Source of the DNA: Wuchereria bancrofti
Taxonomy: Eukaryota; Nematoda; Chromadorea; Rhabditida; Onchocercidae
NCBI GenBank assembly: GCA_005281725.1
Contig: SSBO01000007.1
Location: 3,664,402-3,728,401 of the forward strand
DNA: 64,000 nt
Direction: 5' to 3'
Below are positions 46,001 to 58,241 of this stretch, in pieces (the stretch's first letter is position 1; the number at the start of each line of letters is the position of its first letter). Below the pieces are notes generated by a model that saw only the letters and a list, made by a program, of their open reading frames with translations, had not been told where the DNA came from and did no database searches. The translations under genes were made by a program, and so were the position numbers.

Positions 46001-49000
46001 TTTTTTATTTAGTCTTTTAATTTATTTGAATTTTGTCCTATAATGCATTAGTTAAGTCTTTTTTGATGAATTCTGAAGCAACTTACTAGCTGGTAACAAG
46101 AACAAGTTATTACCATGTGATATTATTTCAGACTTCTCACCAAATAGTCAAAAGAGTGAAAAGTAATGAAACAACAAGTACTCAAGAAGATGGAAATGCA
46201 GAATTTTCGGAAGAAACTCGATCCGAAAACGATAATTCTGTCGAAGACGAAAATGCGCAATTCACTTCAGTGGTGCAGGTAAATTTCGTGTTTGTTAGCT
46301 GTGGGTTTTCTGTTTATAGAACCGTGTTATTTTGTTTACATCTGTCCTTTCCTAATTTCCTAATTTGTGCATTGACAGTTTGCTGCCGTATAATAATGAA
46401 AAAGAATAAGTAAAGAAGTAAATTAGGTTAATTTCCCTCATATTTTTTATTATCAAGTAAAGAAATCATTTTCCTGAGAATTAGACTGCACTCTTTTCAA
46501 CGTCATGTCTTAACATTTATTGTGACTCTTCTTTTCATTAGTCTTTTGAAATCGGTTAGGATTTTAAGTTTGTTAACTGTATTGTTTTCCAGTCTCATTC
46601 CTACTGAAAAACAGCAGAACTACTTGGATTCAATAATTTATAAAAAATGTTGAACTAAAAATTAAAATGTTGTTAACTCGTTAATCAGTTGTGCAACTAA
46701 AATTATAGGATTAGGCGTTTTTTGAACTCTTGTTCCAGATGGCCTTGTTGGCTATAATTATTTTTTGCCGGTAATTAATGATTTATCGTTTGTTTACTAT
46801 TTTAAATTATTCATAGTTTTGTTTATAGTTCTTTGATTACATCGTTATCGCTATAACCATTTTTCAGTAACTTCGAGGATTTTAAAAATTTAAAAACGAG
46901 TAATTTCATTTCTTTATTTCGGAAGAGATAAAATTTGCAGTGTTTCCCTGAGATTAAAAGCAGAGAAGTGGTTGTTATCATTTCATTAACCCTTCCTTGT
47001 TTTTCTCTTAGAGAAGAATAATTTACAAAATTTTTCATGTTGTGCTCTTCCTATATATCTATTTCGCTGTTACATTCACATCCGAGTTTTTCATTCTATC
47101 ATCTTTTATAAGGATATTTTAGTCTAATTATTAGCATTTTATATGGAAATCAACAGCACTAACTGTGTTCATCTGCATTCTCTCTCTCTCTCTCCCCTCC
47201 TCCCCTCCCGTACTGTTGTACTTTTTATATAGTGGTCAGAGATTTGATCCTTTTCAAGACAGGGTATTTTACTGTGTTGATTATTTATCAATAATTTGTG
47301 CTTTCCTTTGGTGATTATATAATGTTCCTTTCTCCATTTTCCAAAATTCGTAAGTAGAGTAAGCACAGCTTTATAACTAACTCTACATCAGTACTATTTT
47401 GTGTTTATTCAGCTGGTTTCACGGTAGATATGATTGCATTACCGAGCTATTTTGATACTTTACGTGCTGTGTATCAAATCTATTTATGACACTTTGTTCA
47501 GCTTGAAGTGGAATACTAATTTCTATTTCCCAGATTCACAGATAAACTGCCATCATTTACGCGTGAATCCTTAACCACTGTTTCGAATTATGTCAAATTA
47601 TGCTGCTTCTTTTGCTCTTATCAGGTTTCTGTTCTTATCGTTTTCTGCTTTATCATTTGGCGTTTCTTGGTTATTATTATTAGTACTTCGGTTTTTTTAT
47701 TTCTCTCTTGAAGAGGTGATGACGTTATCAAATGTTGACTTGTTCGTGGCAAATCAAATCTTGATGTTTTAAATCAAAGTTAAACCATTCCATTTTTTAC
47801 ATTTTTTTATTTTACAGTTGTTCATTCCGTTCTTTTTCTAGGCGATGTTTGTTTAAATGATTTTAAATTGGAAGATAAGATCAAGGAATTCTTCTACTAT
47901 TGCCTTGACTTGTTTCTTTTCTCCTTTGTTTAAGCGATTAGTGTTTCTTTTGAGATTTACGAAAGGTCTCTGTTTCAGTTTGAAATTTGGAATTCTGTTT
48001 TGCAGATATCTGCTTTTTTTTCAATTTTTAAGAAAAAACCAACTTTTTTGGTGTTTGGATAGTTAAAATTTTACCAAAATTTTGTAATGACAACTTTATT
48101 TTTGATATATAATCATATTGGGTAACGATTGTTTAGTGTATATGATAAACTTGGTGTATATGTGAAGAATCACGGGATGTGCAAGAGAGTAATTGTGTCA
48201 ATGATTTGTTTTTCATTTTCGTATGCTACCTTAAATTTGTAAGTGAAGATTAACACGGACTTAAGTTGTCATCGTTTATTCTAGCTTCGATGATTATTTT
48301 CAGTTGTTCTACTTTATAAAAAGTTAGATCATATGGCCATCAACACCGACAGAATGTTTCAAGTTGTGTGTTTCGTCCCGGGTTCTATTGGAGACTATTA
48401 AAAGATATTTCAAAAAATTCTCTGATAGATTCTTATGCATTTAGCCTCCCCTTTTCACATCCTGATAATATTTTATTGTAAAAGATCTTTGTGGAAAAAG
48501 TGAGGATCCTTACGACAGTAAAAAATTGAGCCATGAATTGATGTAAACCAGTTTTATAATTTATTGCAGTTTGAATTTATTCCAATTTTATAAAGTTTGT
48601 CAAACTGAGCACATTAGTTGAATGGATTAACTTTTGTCGTTAAAATCAGTGATTGTGCAAATGTGGCTTCTGCCAGTGTTGTAATAAGGAGTACTGCTTT
48701 ATGCGTGTCTCCTCCTAATATTTTCTTCTTTTTAAGGCTCTATTTGAATAATGATATTTAAAGATATCCACAGTAAAATTTATAAATTATATGGGTTAGC
48801 CATTATCCTTCATTGCTGTTATTGTTTTGATGTTTTGATGCCTGATTTGACTTGTTCCCCCTTCAAAACAAGGAATGGCTCTGCTTCAGTCATATTTTTA
48901 ATGATCATTTTTCTTGCTTTGGGGAAATGAATTTGGAAATTTCAAATGTTATTATTGTTTGTCTCCCTCTTCATGCTACCCCTGCTTCTCTCGTCGTTAA

Positions 49001-52000
49001 CCGCTATTCACTCTTCCACTTTCGCTTACTCCACGGTTGTTTGGTTCCGATGAGATAATATTTCAAATTTAAAACATCTTTTTACAAGTATCTTGAGTCA
49101 TAACATTGCTTCGCTTTTACCAAAAAAATTTTGGATGAGGTTGTACTGAGTAAGAGATTTTTTTATTAGATTGAGCACATTAATTGTGAAACTGTTATCT
49201 TTTGATTGAAAATTTGATTTGAAAAATGTTCCATTATATAGTGTTATTTTATTTCTGTAATTAATGCAGAAGTAAATGAGCAAAACGAACTTATTAAATC
49301 TAGTCATTTTCGGCTTGAATATGAAAAAAAAAGACTTTTGTTCACTTTTTAAAACATTACATTCTGTTGCTCCAAATCAGTACTACTATAAATAGTGATT
49401 CTTAGCGATTTGATAATATAACTATGAAACAATATCAAAGAACCATTTACTCATGAACTCTCTTTTTCTAAGTCTTGTACTGCACAAGTGCATTCATTTT
49501 CCTGTTAAATATTCTGTTTCTTATCTTGGGATTAAGAACTTCACTTTATTAAATCATAAATCTTAATTATATTTAAAGGCTATTTTTTCAAACAGGACGA
49601 TGACCATCGCTTTGTGAGATGATAATTCATTTCAGTCATAATAAGGATTCATGTCACATCATTTATTCAAGCCCAATTTTCGTTCCTTATTATTTCTTCT
49701 TTTTTACTGTCTGTAGTAGGCAGAAAAACCACTTTTAATTCTCTGTCTCGGTGGAAGACGATCTAATGGCAAGAGCTACTACTAAGGTAGTAGCTAAAAG
49801 AGACGGAGGCAAAACAACACGAAGTAGGTATCATGAACTGTTGCTTTTTGGTTATGATAGAAATAGTGGTATTTTATTGAGTTTGGTAATCAGGCGATTT
49901 CGTTTTGGATATTTCCGAGTATCTGAGTTTACCGTATTAATTCAGAGGGAGTTTTTGATGACTGAAAAAGCTGTTGAGATGTCTTTGATTTTTAAACACT
50001 CTTTATACCCTGTTTGAAGAATTTGATTTGGTAATATTGTTAACCATGTAAACGGAAGTGATCCTTGTCTTTATGTGTATTAAACATGTTTTCTGTGTCC
50101 AATCCTAAGAAGTTGAAATGTAAAAAGTAGTTGCACCGGAGCTACAGTGATACCGAGAGAGGTGGTCGAGAATTAGAATCTCGGACTTTCCTTTATATTT
50201 TTGGGTATTTTTCCAATTAAAATATATCAGATAAATTAACTATTCACGTGTATTATATTATACATACTAAAATGCAAAAACTTAAGGATTTCAAAAAAAA
50301 ATTCAATGAATTTTGTTAAAAAGGTTTAATTCATCCGTTTTATGCAGATTTTCCGACTGTAAATAGAATTGTGTGAATTTTGCAGTCTACTGGTGATGCA
50401 GTAGTATGGTTGAGAGTGTGGATGCGAATTGTTAATTTGGTCTCTCCGCTGCATGCTGCTCATTCATATCTTGCTGTTCAGGTTACTTATTTTCCCAAAA
50501 CTATTTACAGTTGATGAATTGAGCTATCGGTAATTCTCGACAATTGAAATATGACATTTCATTTCACGACAACTTAGAGTATGCTATTTGAATTTCTTTT
50601 TCTAAATTTAAGGTAAGTCTTAATTAGTGCAAATCTCGTGTCTTTCTTTCTTAGTTATGTTTCTGTTCTATACTTGCTATTTTTTAAAATCTCATATTAA
50701 ACATGATAATCAATTCGTGAGATGATAATTCAGTTCAGTCATAACAATCGTTAAAATCATTTTCAGAATATTAGAAACTTCACTAAAACAAGGTTTTACA
50801 TTGTTTTACGATTGAGTGGACTGAATTTATTGATTGGATTTTGTTTGATTTGACTTAATTAAGACAGTACCTTGTTTTTATGATCAACCTGGTATTACAT
50901 TGTTTTGCATTTAAAAAAAAAATTCAGTTTTGTGCAGCTTTTAACAATGGTAATAATTTAATTTTTCAGACTATTTCGAAAACCATCAACACTTTGCTTC
51001 GACTAAGTGGTACTGATGCACTAATACATTGGATTTGTACCCGGCTTTTACTTCTTCCACCTTCCGGGCAAGCTCACTGTTTGCCCGCGTATTGTGCTGT
51101 TCTTTCAACTGTCAATCCTCCACCCCTTATCGAGGTTAACGAGTTTATAACTTTAAATATTTAGGTTTAGAAACTATAGTAATGTTCAAGTTCATTTCAT
51201 ATCATAGAATCACACAACAGATCTGCAAAAATATATTACTTTATTATATACGTTATGGACAGTTCATTTTGTTGCTTTTTTCCCGATAATTAGTGCTCCA
51301 ATTATAGATTTTTTGTGACAGTTATTGAAATTGGTAGTTAAAAATAAATCCTTTACTTCACTCACTTTGTATTGATGTATTGTCCAGAGAGAAAAGATCC
51401 ATCAAACTAAGAGTAAATATCAAAAAGTAGTAAGCATAAAATTAAGTTTCTTGTTGTTGTATTATATGTTCCGTAAAGCATCGAAATAAATGTATTATCA
51501 GCATGCATTTGAGCTCCATTGATGATTTTAGAAAAAAGTAACACTTCAGTAAACTGGTTTAATAAAACATATTAGTGAAATAAAAAGGCCATGAGATTGT
51601 TTGATTTCTCAATTACTTTTTTGTAAATTTAGATAATAGGTTATACCGTCAAAAAAAAAAGTTTATTCTCTTTTGAGATTCTATGAACAATAAGATAACG
51701 ATATTGTTACTAAAATTTTCTTTTACTTAATATTAATCCTGCTATAGCATGAACCTCGATATTTTATCAAAACACCGTAGCAGTTTAAGATTTGAAGGAA
51801 CACAAACATTGATTTTTTTGAACAGTAATTTCGTTTACTAGGTCTAGAATTTTTCCTTCAATTTCTTTCCCTCTTTCTTCAATTTTCTTTAATTTTTTTC
51901 TTCTTCTGTTTCATTTATTATCCTACATTATTGAAGTCATGTTTCTGAATTTTCTGGCAACTTTTACTATTTTTCTACTATGAGTATAATTCTAGGCTCA

Positions 52001-55000
52001 CATCCTACTTGCTCTAGGCAGAGCGATTGTTTCCGAACGTTTTACTGTTGTCCTGGAATATATGCCATTTATGTCGAAAGATTATCTTACTGCATTGGCA
52101 CGTCCAGCTCTTAACTCACTTGCCCAACTCATTAAACAGTCCAACTTTTCACCAAGAAGTGTGCAGGTTAGTTGCAGAATTTTGAAATTACCACTGTTAA
52201 TTGCTTTTTATTAGCTTAATGGCTAGATGAGTTAAATAGTAATGGACATATTTGAACTTTTTTGCTCTTTTAATTCGTTTTACTATTAATTTTGACTGTA
52301 GTTAAGTAAGGAGCACATTGGGATAACCTCACATGGAATCCTTTTTAACATGGAACAATCTTGTGCAGACATACAAATCATGTGGTCATTAACAGTGAAA
52401 TGAAAATATTGCAGGTGGCGGCACTTCTTTCACCAGACCATGCTGTGGGTGAAACACTGCTACTTAATCTGTTAGCGATGAATTCGAGTGAGGTACCGCT
52501 TCAATCCTACTCATTAGCATTGCATGCTCTGGCACTGCTAATCATCGAGCGCGCCGACACGAAGTTGATGACTCAGGTGATGAATCGTGTTTGTATGCTG
52601 AAAACTTCCAGTTTACTTCATATGTTCTGTGCTGATTTGAATCAGTTGAAACAGCTCGGCTTGCGCGACAAATTAGCCGCTGTCTTGCAACAGGCACTCG
52701 ATTTTGTATGTTTATTTCGTTTTTTATTGGAAAAATGATTGCTTTTCAATATGACTCGTGATAGAAAACAAAACTCTGATACTACCCGAGTTTTTTGTTT
52801 TGACTACCTGGACTGATTTTATTTCATTAAAAGAATTGATCTTTACTTTTATTTTGAGATGAAGGATGATTGCTTAGCTGGTGAATTGCTGTGGCAAAGC
52901 GTATCAACTAGCTTAATGGATTGTCAACTTAGACGTTCATTGCTGGAACGTGTGGTGAATGGTAGAAGGCTTTGTTTGGAAGGATTCTTGCTTACTTATT
53001 ATCGGCAATTTCCATTACCGTCGTTTACGTTAGCTCACTGTAACTCACTGGAAAATACTACCGGAAACTCTCACTATGATGCGTTGACAGTAGGGCGTGT
53101 TTTTTTTGACCAAGGAAGAGCCATTCTAAGGTCCTTTTTACGGATTCAGCTGATTTTAAAATTTCTTTCAAGATTATACATCTTGCACTGTTTTTGTGTT
53201 TTTATTAATATCTGCACTGAAAGAAGCATGATGTTATTATCGGCCTACAAAGACCAAAAATTTGGATTCATTGTTTACCTTAAGCAGCAGTCTGTTGCTA
53301 ATGAGAATTTGTTATAATTAATTTGGTAATCTTAAAAGATGACCTTAAGAAGGCAGAATCTATGGCGACCAAAACTATACATGGTAGTTTCAAGTTTATG
53401 AATGGTTCATGTCAAAGAAGTTTCGTAATTCCATTACTTCAGTGTTGATATGGACAATGGCGTACGTGTGACAAGTCGAACGCCAGTTGGGAAACACTGC
53501 TGGTGTTTTACGCGAGAACATACGATTAGGCGTCAAATGAATTGCGTTAATAATTGGCTACGGAAGTTAGCATTACGACCGAAGAAGATTTTGTTAGAAA
53601 TGACAAGCATTAAAGGAGTAGTTGAAGATCCATTCGAAGTACGTGCCATGAACATGAACTATTTGCTTTATGTGTTAATTGCTTCATTTTGCAGTAAATT
53701 ATTGAGTACTCTCTGAAATGATTCATTCAAATTTCTGCAGAAGTTGCCGCAGTTACCACGAACATTGCAAGCGGATCCAATTGAATGTAACGAAATGTAT
53801 TTCTTCATTCAGCAAAATAGGCGCTTAACAACGAGTATATCTGCTTCGCGTCATTCAAAAACTCAATGTTTGCCACGGACATTAACTGAAGAGAAATTTG
53901 TCTTGTGGCGCACTCTTGCTGCTGATTTGCGGTTATTCTCAGGTACGCGACAGATTTCACCCAGTTTCAACCGTGATATCCGACATCTCGATCACACTTA
54001 TTCTCGCGAGGTGCATAAAGTGGCTGTTATCTACGTTGCTAAGGGACAAGAGGTATGCTTAATAAGTTTCAAATTTTGTTGTTAACCACATTTTTAGTAG
54101 GTTAGGTTAAGTTCTTTGAATTAGAAGTATATTTTGCCAGCAAGTCATTTTAGTGTGAGTTTTACTTTATTTTATTTTGAATGTATGCTCAAGATCTAAC
54201 AGGAATATTTGAAATATATTATAGAAATTGGAATAATTTCAAGAAAACAGATTAAGTCCAGATTTAGTTGTGAAAGTGAGGGCAGTTTTTAATTATTGCT
54301 TTTTTAGGACAAAGTTTCAGTACTTTCTAATAGTTGTGGTTCAGTTGCATTCAATGAATTCATTTTACGTTTGGGTTGGCAAGTGCAAATAGGTCATCAA
54401 CATTACGGGTATAGTGGTGGCCTGCCAAGTGGTGTAAGTGCTCCATATTATGCATCTGCTGATACAGAAATTATTTTCCATGTCAGTACTATGCTCGATG
54501 GTTTGTTTCTCATTCATTTGGAGCGTTTGTAAGCTTTTTTTTACAAATTTTATTTTAAGCTTTCCTTGAAATAAAATACACTGTGATATATAATACTGGA
54601 TGGTAATTGTAACTACAAAGTGTCGAAATACTGCAAATCATATTTGCAAAAAACTACAAGCATGACTGAAACCATCAATAATATAAACAGTCGGTTAATG
54701 AAACGGCGAGGTTTGACGGCTAGCAATATTCTACTTGCTAAGAGACTATTGTTTAGCTGAATCATTTGTTACAAACAAGCAGTCATTACGGATGCAGAAC
54801 GAAAGAAATGATTAAATAGTTAATCTTGTTTATATGTAAGGTCTTCTTTCTCTGTTTATATTATTGGCTGTGGCGCGTCACGAATTAGATGACGAGGTAT
54901 TTGGTTACCTTAAGAGAGTCATAATTACTCCTGCATATATATATATATCAGTTTTACCTATTATTTTAGATTTTAAAATTTTTAGGAGATATTACTCAGA

Positions 55001-55401
55001 AATTGAAGCATTTGGGTAACGATGAAGTGCACGTAGTGTGGAGTGAAAACGATCGTCCGTATCGTCGTGATACCATTGCGACACGATTTTGTGATGTACT
55101 TATCATCCTTTATCGAATGTCACATTACCTATTCCGGGTTCGAATTGAAACACAGCGACCGCTCGAATTTGGACCACTTTTTGACGGAGCTCATATCCAT
55201 ATTTGCATGCTACCACATCTAGTTCGTGATACTGTTGTAAACGCATCCCGAGCATATCGGTTATCCCAGCAAGACTGTGCACGACCACTGGAACATCGCG
55301 AAAAAGTATTCGAAGAAACGAGACGTCATCTACATGTTCCATCCCCTTCCTTTTCAATTTCTCAAACATTTGCTCTTTCACTGAATTCATATTCATTCTG
55401 A
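43006..55401 (+). CDS. hgap-1: Ral GTPase-activating protein, catalytic alpha subunit
   Basis: Catalytic half of RalGAP, which inactivates Ral GTPases and so influences exocyst traffic and TORC1. The first exon (43006-43131) reads MFARKVKSADFTASLQRF and parallels the human RALGAPA1 N-terminus. Helical-repeat exons follow to 46278, for example HAIEYVLKKALFPHNL and KIALRLFIIWYQSLAI. A 4.1 kb intron separates them from STGDAVVWLRVWMRIVNL (50386), which matches human LWLRMWRVV. More helical exons run to about 53320. The RapGAP domain starts at REVHKVAVIYVAKGQE, continues through AFNEFILRLGWQV and EIIFHVSTMLDG, and holds the catalytic Asn thumb in KLKHLGNDEVHVVWSE. It ends with FGPLFDGAHI and LVRDTVVNASRAYRL. 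The long alpha-type N-terminus points to RalGAP alpha rather than tuberin. The last 20 residues (after HVPSPSFS) are not conserved. Some mid-gene exons are unresolved. The symbol rests on memory of C. elegans orthology. Confidence 0.92.
47179..47209 (+). repeat. CT-rich simple repeat
   Basis: A (tc)n run passes into tcccctcc repeats within the large RalGAP intron. Confidence 0.9.
49614..49644 (+). repeat. ~30-bp dispersed repeat, copy 1
   Basis: gtgagatgataattcat followed by ttcagtcataa recurs with about two differences at 50717-50745 on the same strand, 1.1 kb away. One copy is inside the 4.1 kb intron and the other in the next intron of the RalGAP gene. Confidence 0.75.
50717..50745 (+). 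repeat. ~30-bp dispersed repeat, copy 2
   Basis: Second copy of the element at 49614 (gtgagatgataattcag, ttcagtcataa), in the intron after the exon coding WLRVWMRIVNL. Origin unknown. Confidence 0.75.
54934..54948 (+). repeat. Short (AT)n run
   Basis: An at dinucleotide run in the intron that interrupts the RapGAP domain, shortly before the acceptor at 54985. Confidence 0.85.
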
Positions 55402-56987
55402 AGTGTTAGCAAATGTGTGCTTTTGAAGAATCAACAAATATGCGAATTTTTGAAGTGGCGTGGACGGCAGTTTTTTTGTACATGTGGACTTTTTTAAAAG
55501 GATCTTCTTTCAGGTTTTTTATGATTCAGAGGTTGTAGTCTTTCTCCAAATGTCTTCGGCCTCGGATTTTCTACTGTATATTAACGTACTACACGTAATA
55601 CGTTAGCATTTTGGAGCTTCTTGTTATTTGTATATCAATAAGTTATTGTTAGCTTGCTTTTTTTGTTCTGAGTTTTGTGCAAAATTAACTGAAGCGAGAA
55701 AAGTTGCAATTTTTTTCGGAATTTCTTGCTTCGATTTAATTTTTTTCTTTCGTCTAATCTTTTGGTCCAGTTTTCACATATAATTTTTTGGTTCAACATC
55801 AGAATAAATCCTCTTCTTCAAAATATTAAATCTGATTTCGCTCCCTTTTATGTAGGATTTACGTTGTATTGTTTTTTGGATAGTTTTTAAATCGCTTTCC
55901 TTTCAAAGTTATGTGCTGTTCTTAATATAACCCACTTGTGGTGAAATTTTATACTTTATACCAATTAGCCTTTGGCTATTTTTTAATCATCTTTTAAACC
56001 CAAATATTATTAAATCAAGGCAAACAATTAAAAATCTAGTAAATGAGCGTCATAACTGATACACTTTTATCTTTATAGCGCCTTTCAGATGTGTTATTAT
56101 GCTTTAGAAGAGCTACAGTTTAAAAGCTTTAGTTGATAAGTGCGTACAGCAAATGGTTTATTAAATTAATTTTGTTTAACGTTTTATGTTGGAAACTTAA
56201 ACAAGAAACTAAGCGTTTTTTTTTTTTTTTTTGGAATCTTTCTGCATCATACCCCGTAGAGAGGGTTGACTACTGGATGAGTCTTCACTGCATCCTTAAT
56301 TGCTAAATTAGTGATATTTAATATCTGAAAATATCTTCATAATGCATAATTTTTTTAATTGTAATTTGATATGGTAATTTGGTGCTGTATTATTTCAAAT
56401 CAGCTATTGCATGTATGTCGAGATACTGTGTTGGCAAGCATACGCATCGGTCCTTAGTGCCCTCTATGCTATGTGAAATGGTTGTGTAAATTTACTTTGT
56501 AGATTGCAGTGCCAGTTCAAATATCATTTTCTTAATTTTCATAGATGTTGCACACCATACCTCACAAGAGACCACTGATAAGTTGTGGATCAATGTTTAC
56601 TTGTGAAGTGCCTTGTGTCAATAGAGTACCAGAAGAAACCATGAGTGTTGTGCTCAGTTTAGGAATGTGATGAATTCTTGCCGTTTTTGCTAGGTGATTC
56701 TTGTTTCAAGAAATAGGAAATGGTAGTGATATTTTGATACAAGGTTGGGAAGACTGCATGTTAGGGAGGAACATACCCTAAACATTTAGCATTATCTAAT
56801 ACACGAGTCTCTTCAAGCAAATGCTCCTGTTATTGCACCGTGACCATTTCGTGCGATTCGAATTACACGCTAGAAAGGCAGGGAAGAGCATCTTATTGTA
56901 GCTTTATGAGAAAGTAGGGTGATTAACGTCGAAGGTTATCACGTCGATTCAGTTACTTGTCAAATTCTGGGGATTTTTTTCCAGAAA
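55402..56987 (+). other. RalGAP 3' flank / LENG1 5' flank
   Basis: About 1.6 kb, T-rich, with an 18-base poly-T near 56215. A 41-codon reading frame at 56545-56670 follows an acceptor-like ttttcatag; it is treated under findings. Nothing else recognised. Confidence 0.5.
56975..56984 (+). other. Probable spliced-leader acceptor for LENG1
   Basis: A long T run followed by ccag, three bases before the ATG at 56988. This matches a nematode trans-splice acceptor. Confidence 0.55.
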
Positions 56988-58241
56988 ATGAATATATTAC
57001 CTAAAAAGAAGTGGCATGTGAGGACGAAGGAAAATGTTGCACGTGTACGTCATGATCAGAAGAGGGCTAAGGAGGAAAAAGAGAGGGTAGTGGAAAGAGC
57101 TCAGCATGCAGAGCAAGAATACAAGGTTGGCTTCTTTTAGGAAAGAACAAATTTCTCGAGTTGGGTTTGGGCTTTCGCATAATAGACAAAATATTATGCG
57201 ATGCTATGCCTATTAAGGAATATCATCATTGTTGACGAATGTCGCATAAACGATAATGTTTGTGTTTGACAATATTTCCGAATGTGATTTCATCATATTT
57301 CATCATTTCATCAAAAGTCGTAAATTTTAGGATATGCAGAAATAATAATGAACAGTACCAATCAAATCTGGTTTTCATTTCTCATTTTTCAATTTCTTGT
57401 TATATAGTTTCATCAATAAAGTTGGATATTTTAGGTGAATCTACTGCGTCAAAATGCGGAACGAATGGAGGTAATATACAGAGGTGGAGAAAGTGGAGCT
57501 GATCACAATAACGCGCAGTTTATCAACTCCTCCAGCCATATCAATCTTTTCGCTGATTTAGAAGCAGAATACCGGAAGAATTTTGGAGTAGGAAATCGAG
57601 ATTATGAATTAGAGAGGAAAAAGGAACAAGAAGAATATGAGAAGAAAGTTGGCATCTTGCAGTGTCTTGGACAAGGATCCAGTGAGTTGACGAAAGTTCG
57701 TTTCTTAAGTTTCAAGTCGAAGAGTTTCTTCATAAGAAATCTTTAATGTCTGTTTTCTAATTTTTGCCTCTCTTTATGTATTTAGAACTGTGATTTAGTT
57801 TTTCAGGAAAAGCCGTGGTATGAAAAAGTCCCAACAAAGAAGGGAGAGTTCAGAAAATCAAAAAATCGATCATGTGTTGTTAGGTTGTTCAGCAAACCCG
57901 CTAGAGACACCTGTGAAAAGGTAAAGAAAAGGCAGCATAAAAGGGAGTGTAAGAATAAGGAATCTCGTCATAAAAAGCGCGGAAAAAAAGGCAGACACCA
58001 TGATAAAAGTTCACTGGAAATATTGTCAAGTAAAGAAAAGCGGTTGGCTTTAGAAGAAAATTCAAAGAAGAAGTTAGAAAAGCTAAGACAGGAACGGTTG
58101 GATCGAGAAGCAAAAGAACGAAAGCGTTTAACCAAATTGTTGACGCCCTCAGGAAGCAATGAAGGAGGAAGGGAGGGAAATGTTGCGAAATATAATTCAC
58201 AGTTTAATCCAGCATTAGCACGACAGAATCAAATCCGTTAA
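56988..58241 (+). CDS. LENG1-family (leukocyte receptor cluster member 1) protein
   Basis: Conserved eukaryotic nuclear protein with a Cir-type N-terminus, linked to the spliceosome in several datasets; molecular role poorly known. Three exons (56988-57125, 57435-57695, 57807-58241) join in phase to 277 residues, against about 264 in human. The N-terminus MNILPKKKWHVRTKENVARV is nearly identical to human LENG1. It is followed by a charged helix, then INLFADLE, then GILQCLGQGSSE (human GILTYLGQSAAE) and KPWYEKVP (human PPWYQLPP). A long Lys/Arg-rich region with RQERLDREAKER ends in YNSQFNPALARQ, the family's C-terminal motif. The start is fixed by the conserved MNILPKK and the acceptor three bases before it. 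The middle KSKNRSCVVRLFSK segment lacks a human counterpart. Confidence 0.93.

Larger units (their letters stand above)
46279..50385 (+). other. 4.1 kb intron of the RalGAP alpha gene
   Basis: The flanking exons are both phase 0, so they can join directly. Inside are a long pyrimidine tract near 47179-47209, one copy of a ~30-bp repeat (49614) and Phe/Leu-rich frames that are T-rich noise. A frame at about 49745-49830 (VEDDLMARATTKVVAKRDGG) is more hydrophilic than the rest, but lacks a convincing acceptor. Confidence 0.6.

Noticed and set aside
47590..49058. Several hydrophobic 60-70-codon frames in the RalGAP intron
   Set aside because: Same cause as other T-rich frames: Phe/Leu/Ser-biased translation of intronic polypyrimidine DNA.
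50110..50200. tRNA-like stretch (gataccgagagaggtggtcgag...)
   Set aside because: No proper T-arm consensus (GGTTCGAATCC type) and no acceptor stem could be paired.
43006..55401. Tuberin (TSC2) as an alternative name for the RapGAP gene
   Set aside because: The N-terminus and the segment before the RapGAP domain (REVHKVAVIYVAKGQE) follow RalGAP alpha, not tuberin.
57901..58200. 99-codon antisense frame over LENG1
   Set aside because: Complement of the Lys/Arg-rich LENG1 exon; the plus-strand frame carries the conserved YNSQFNP motif.
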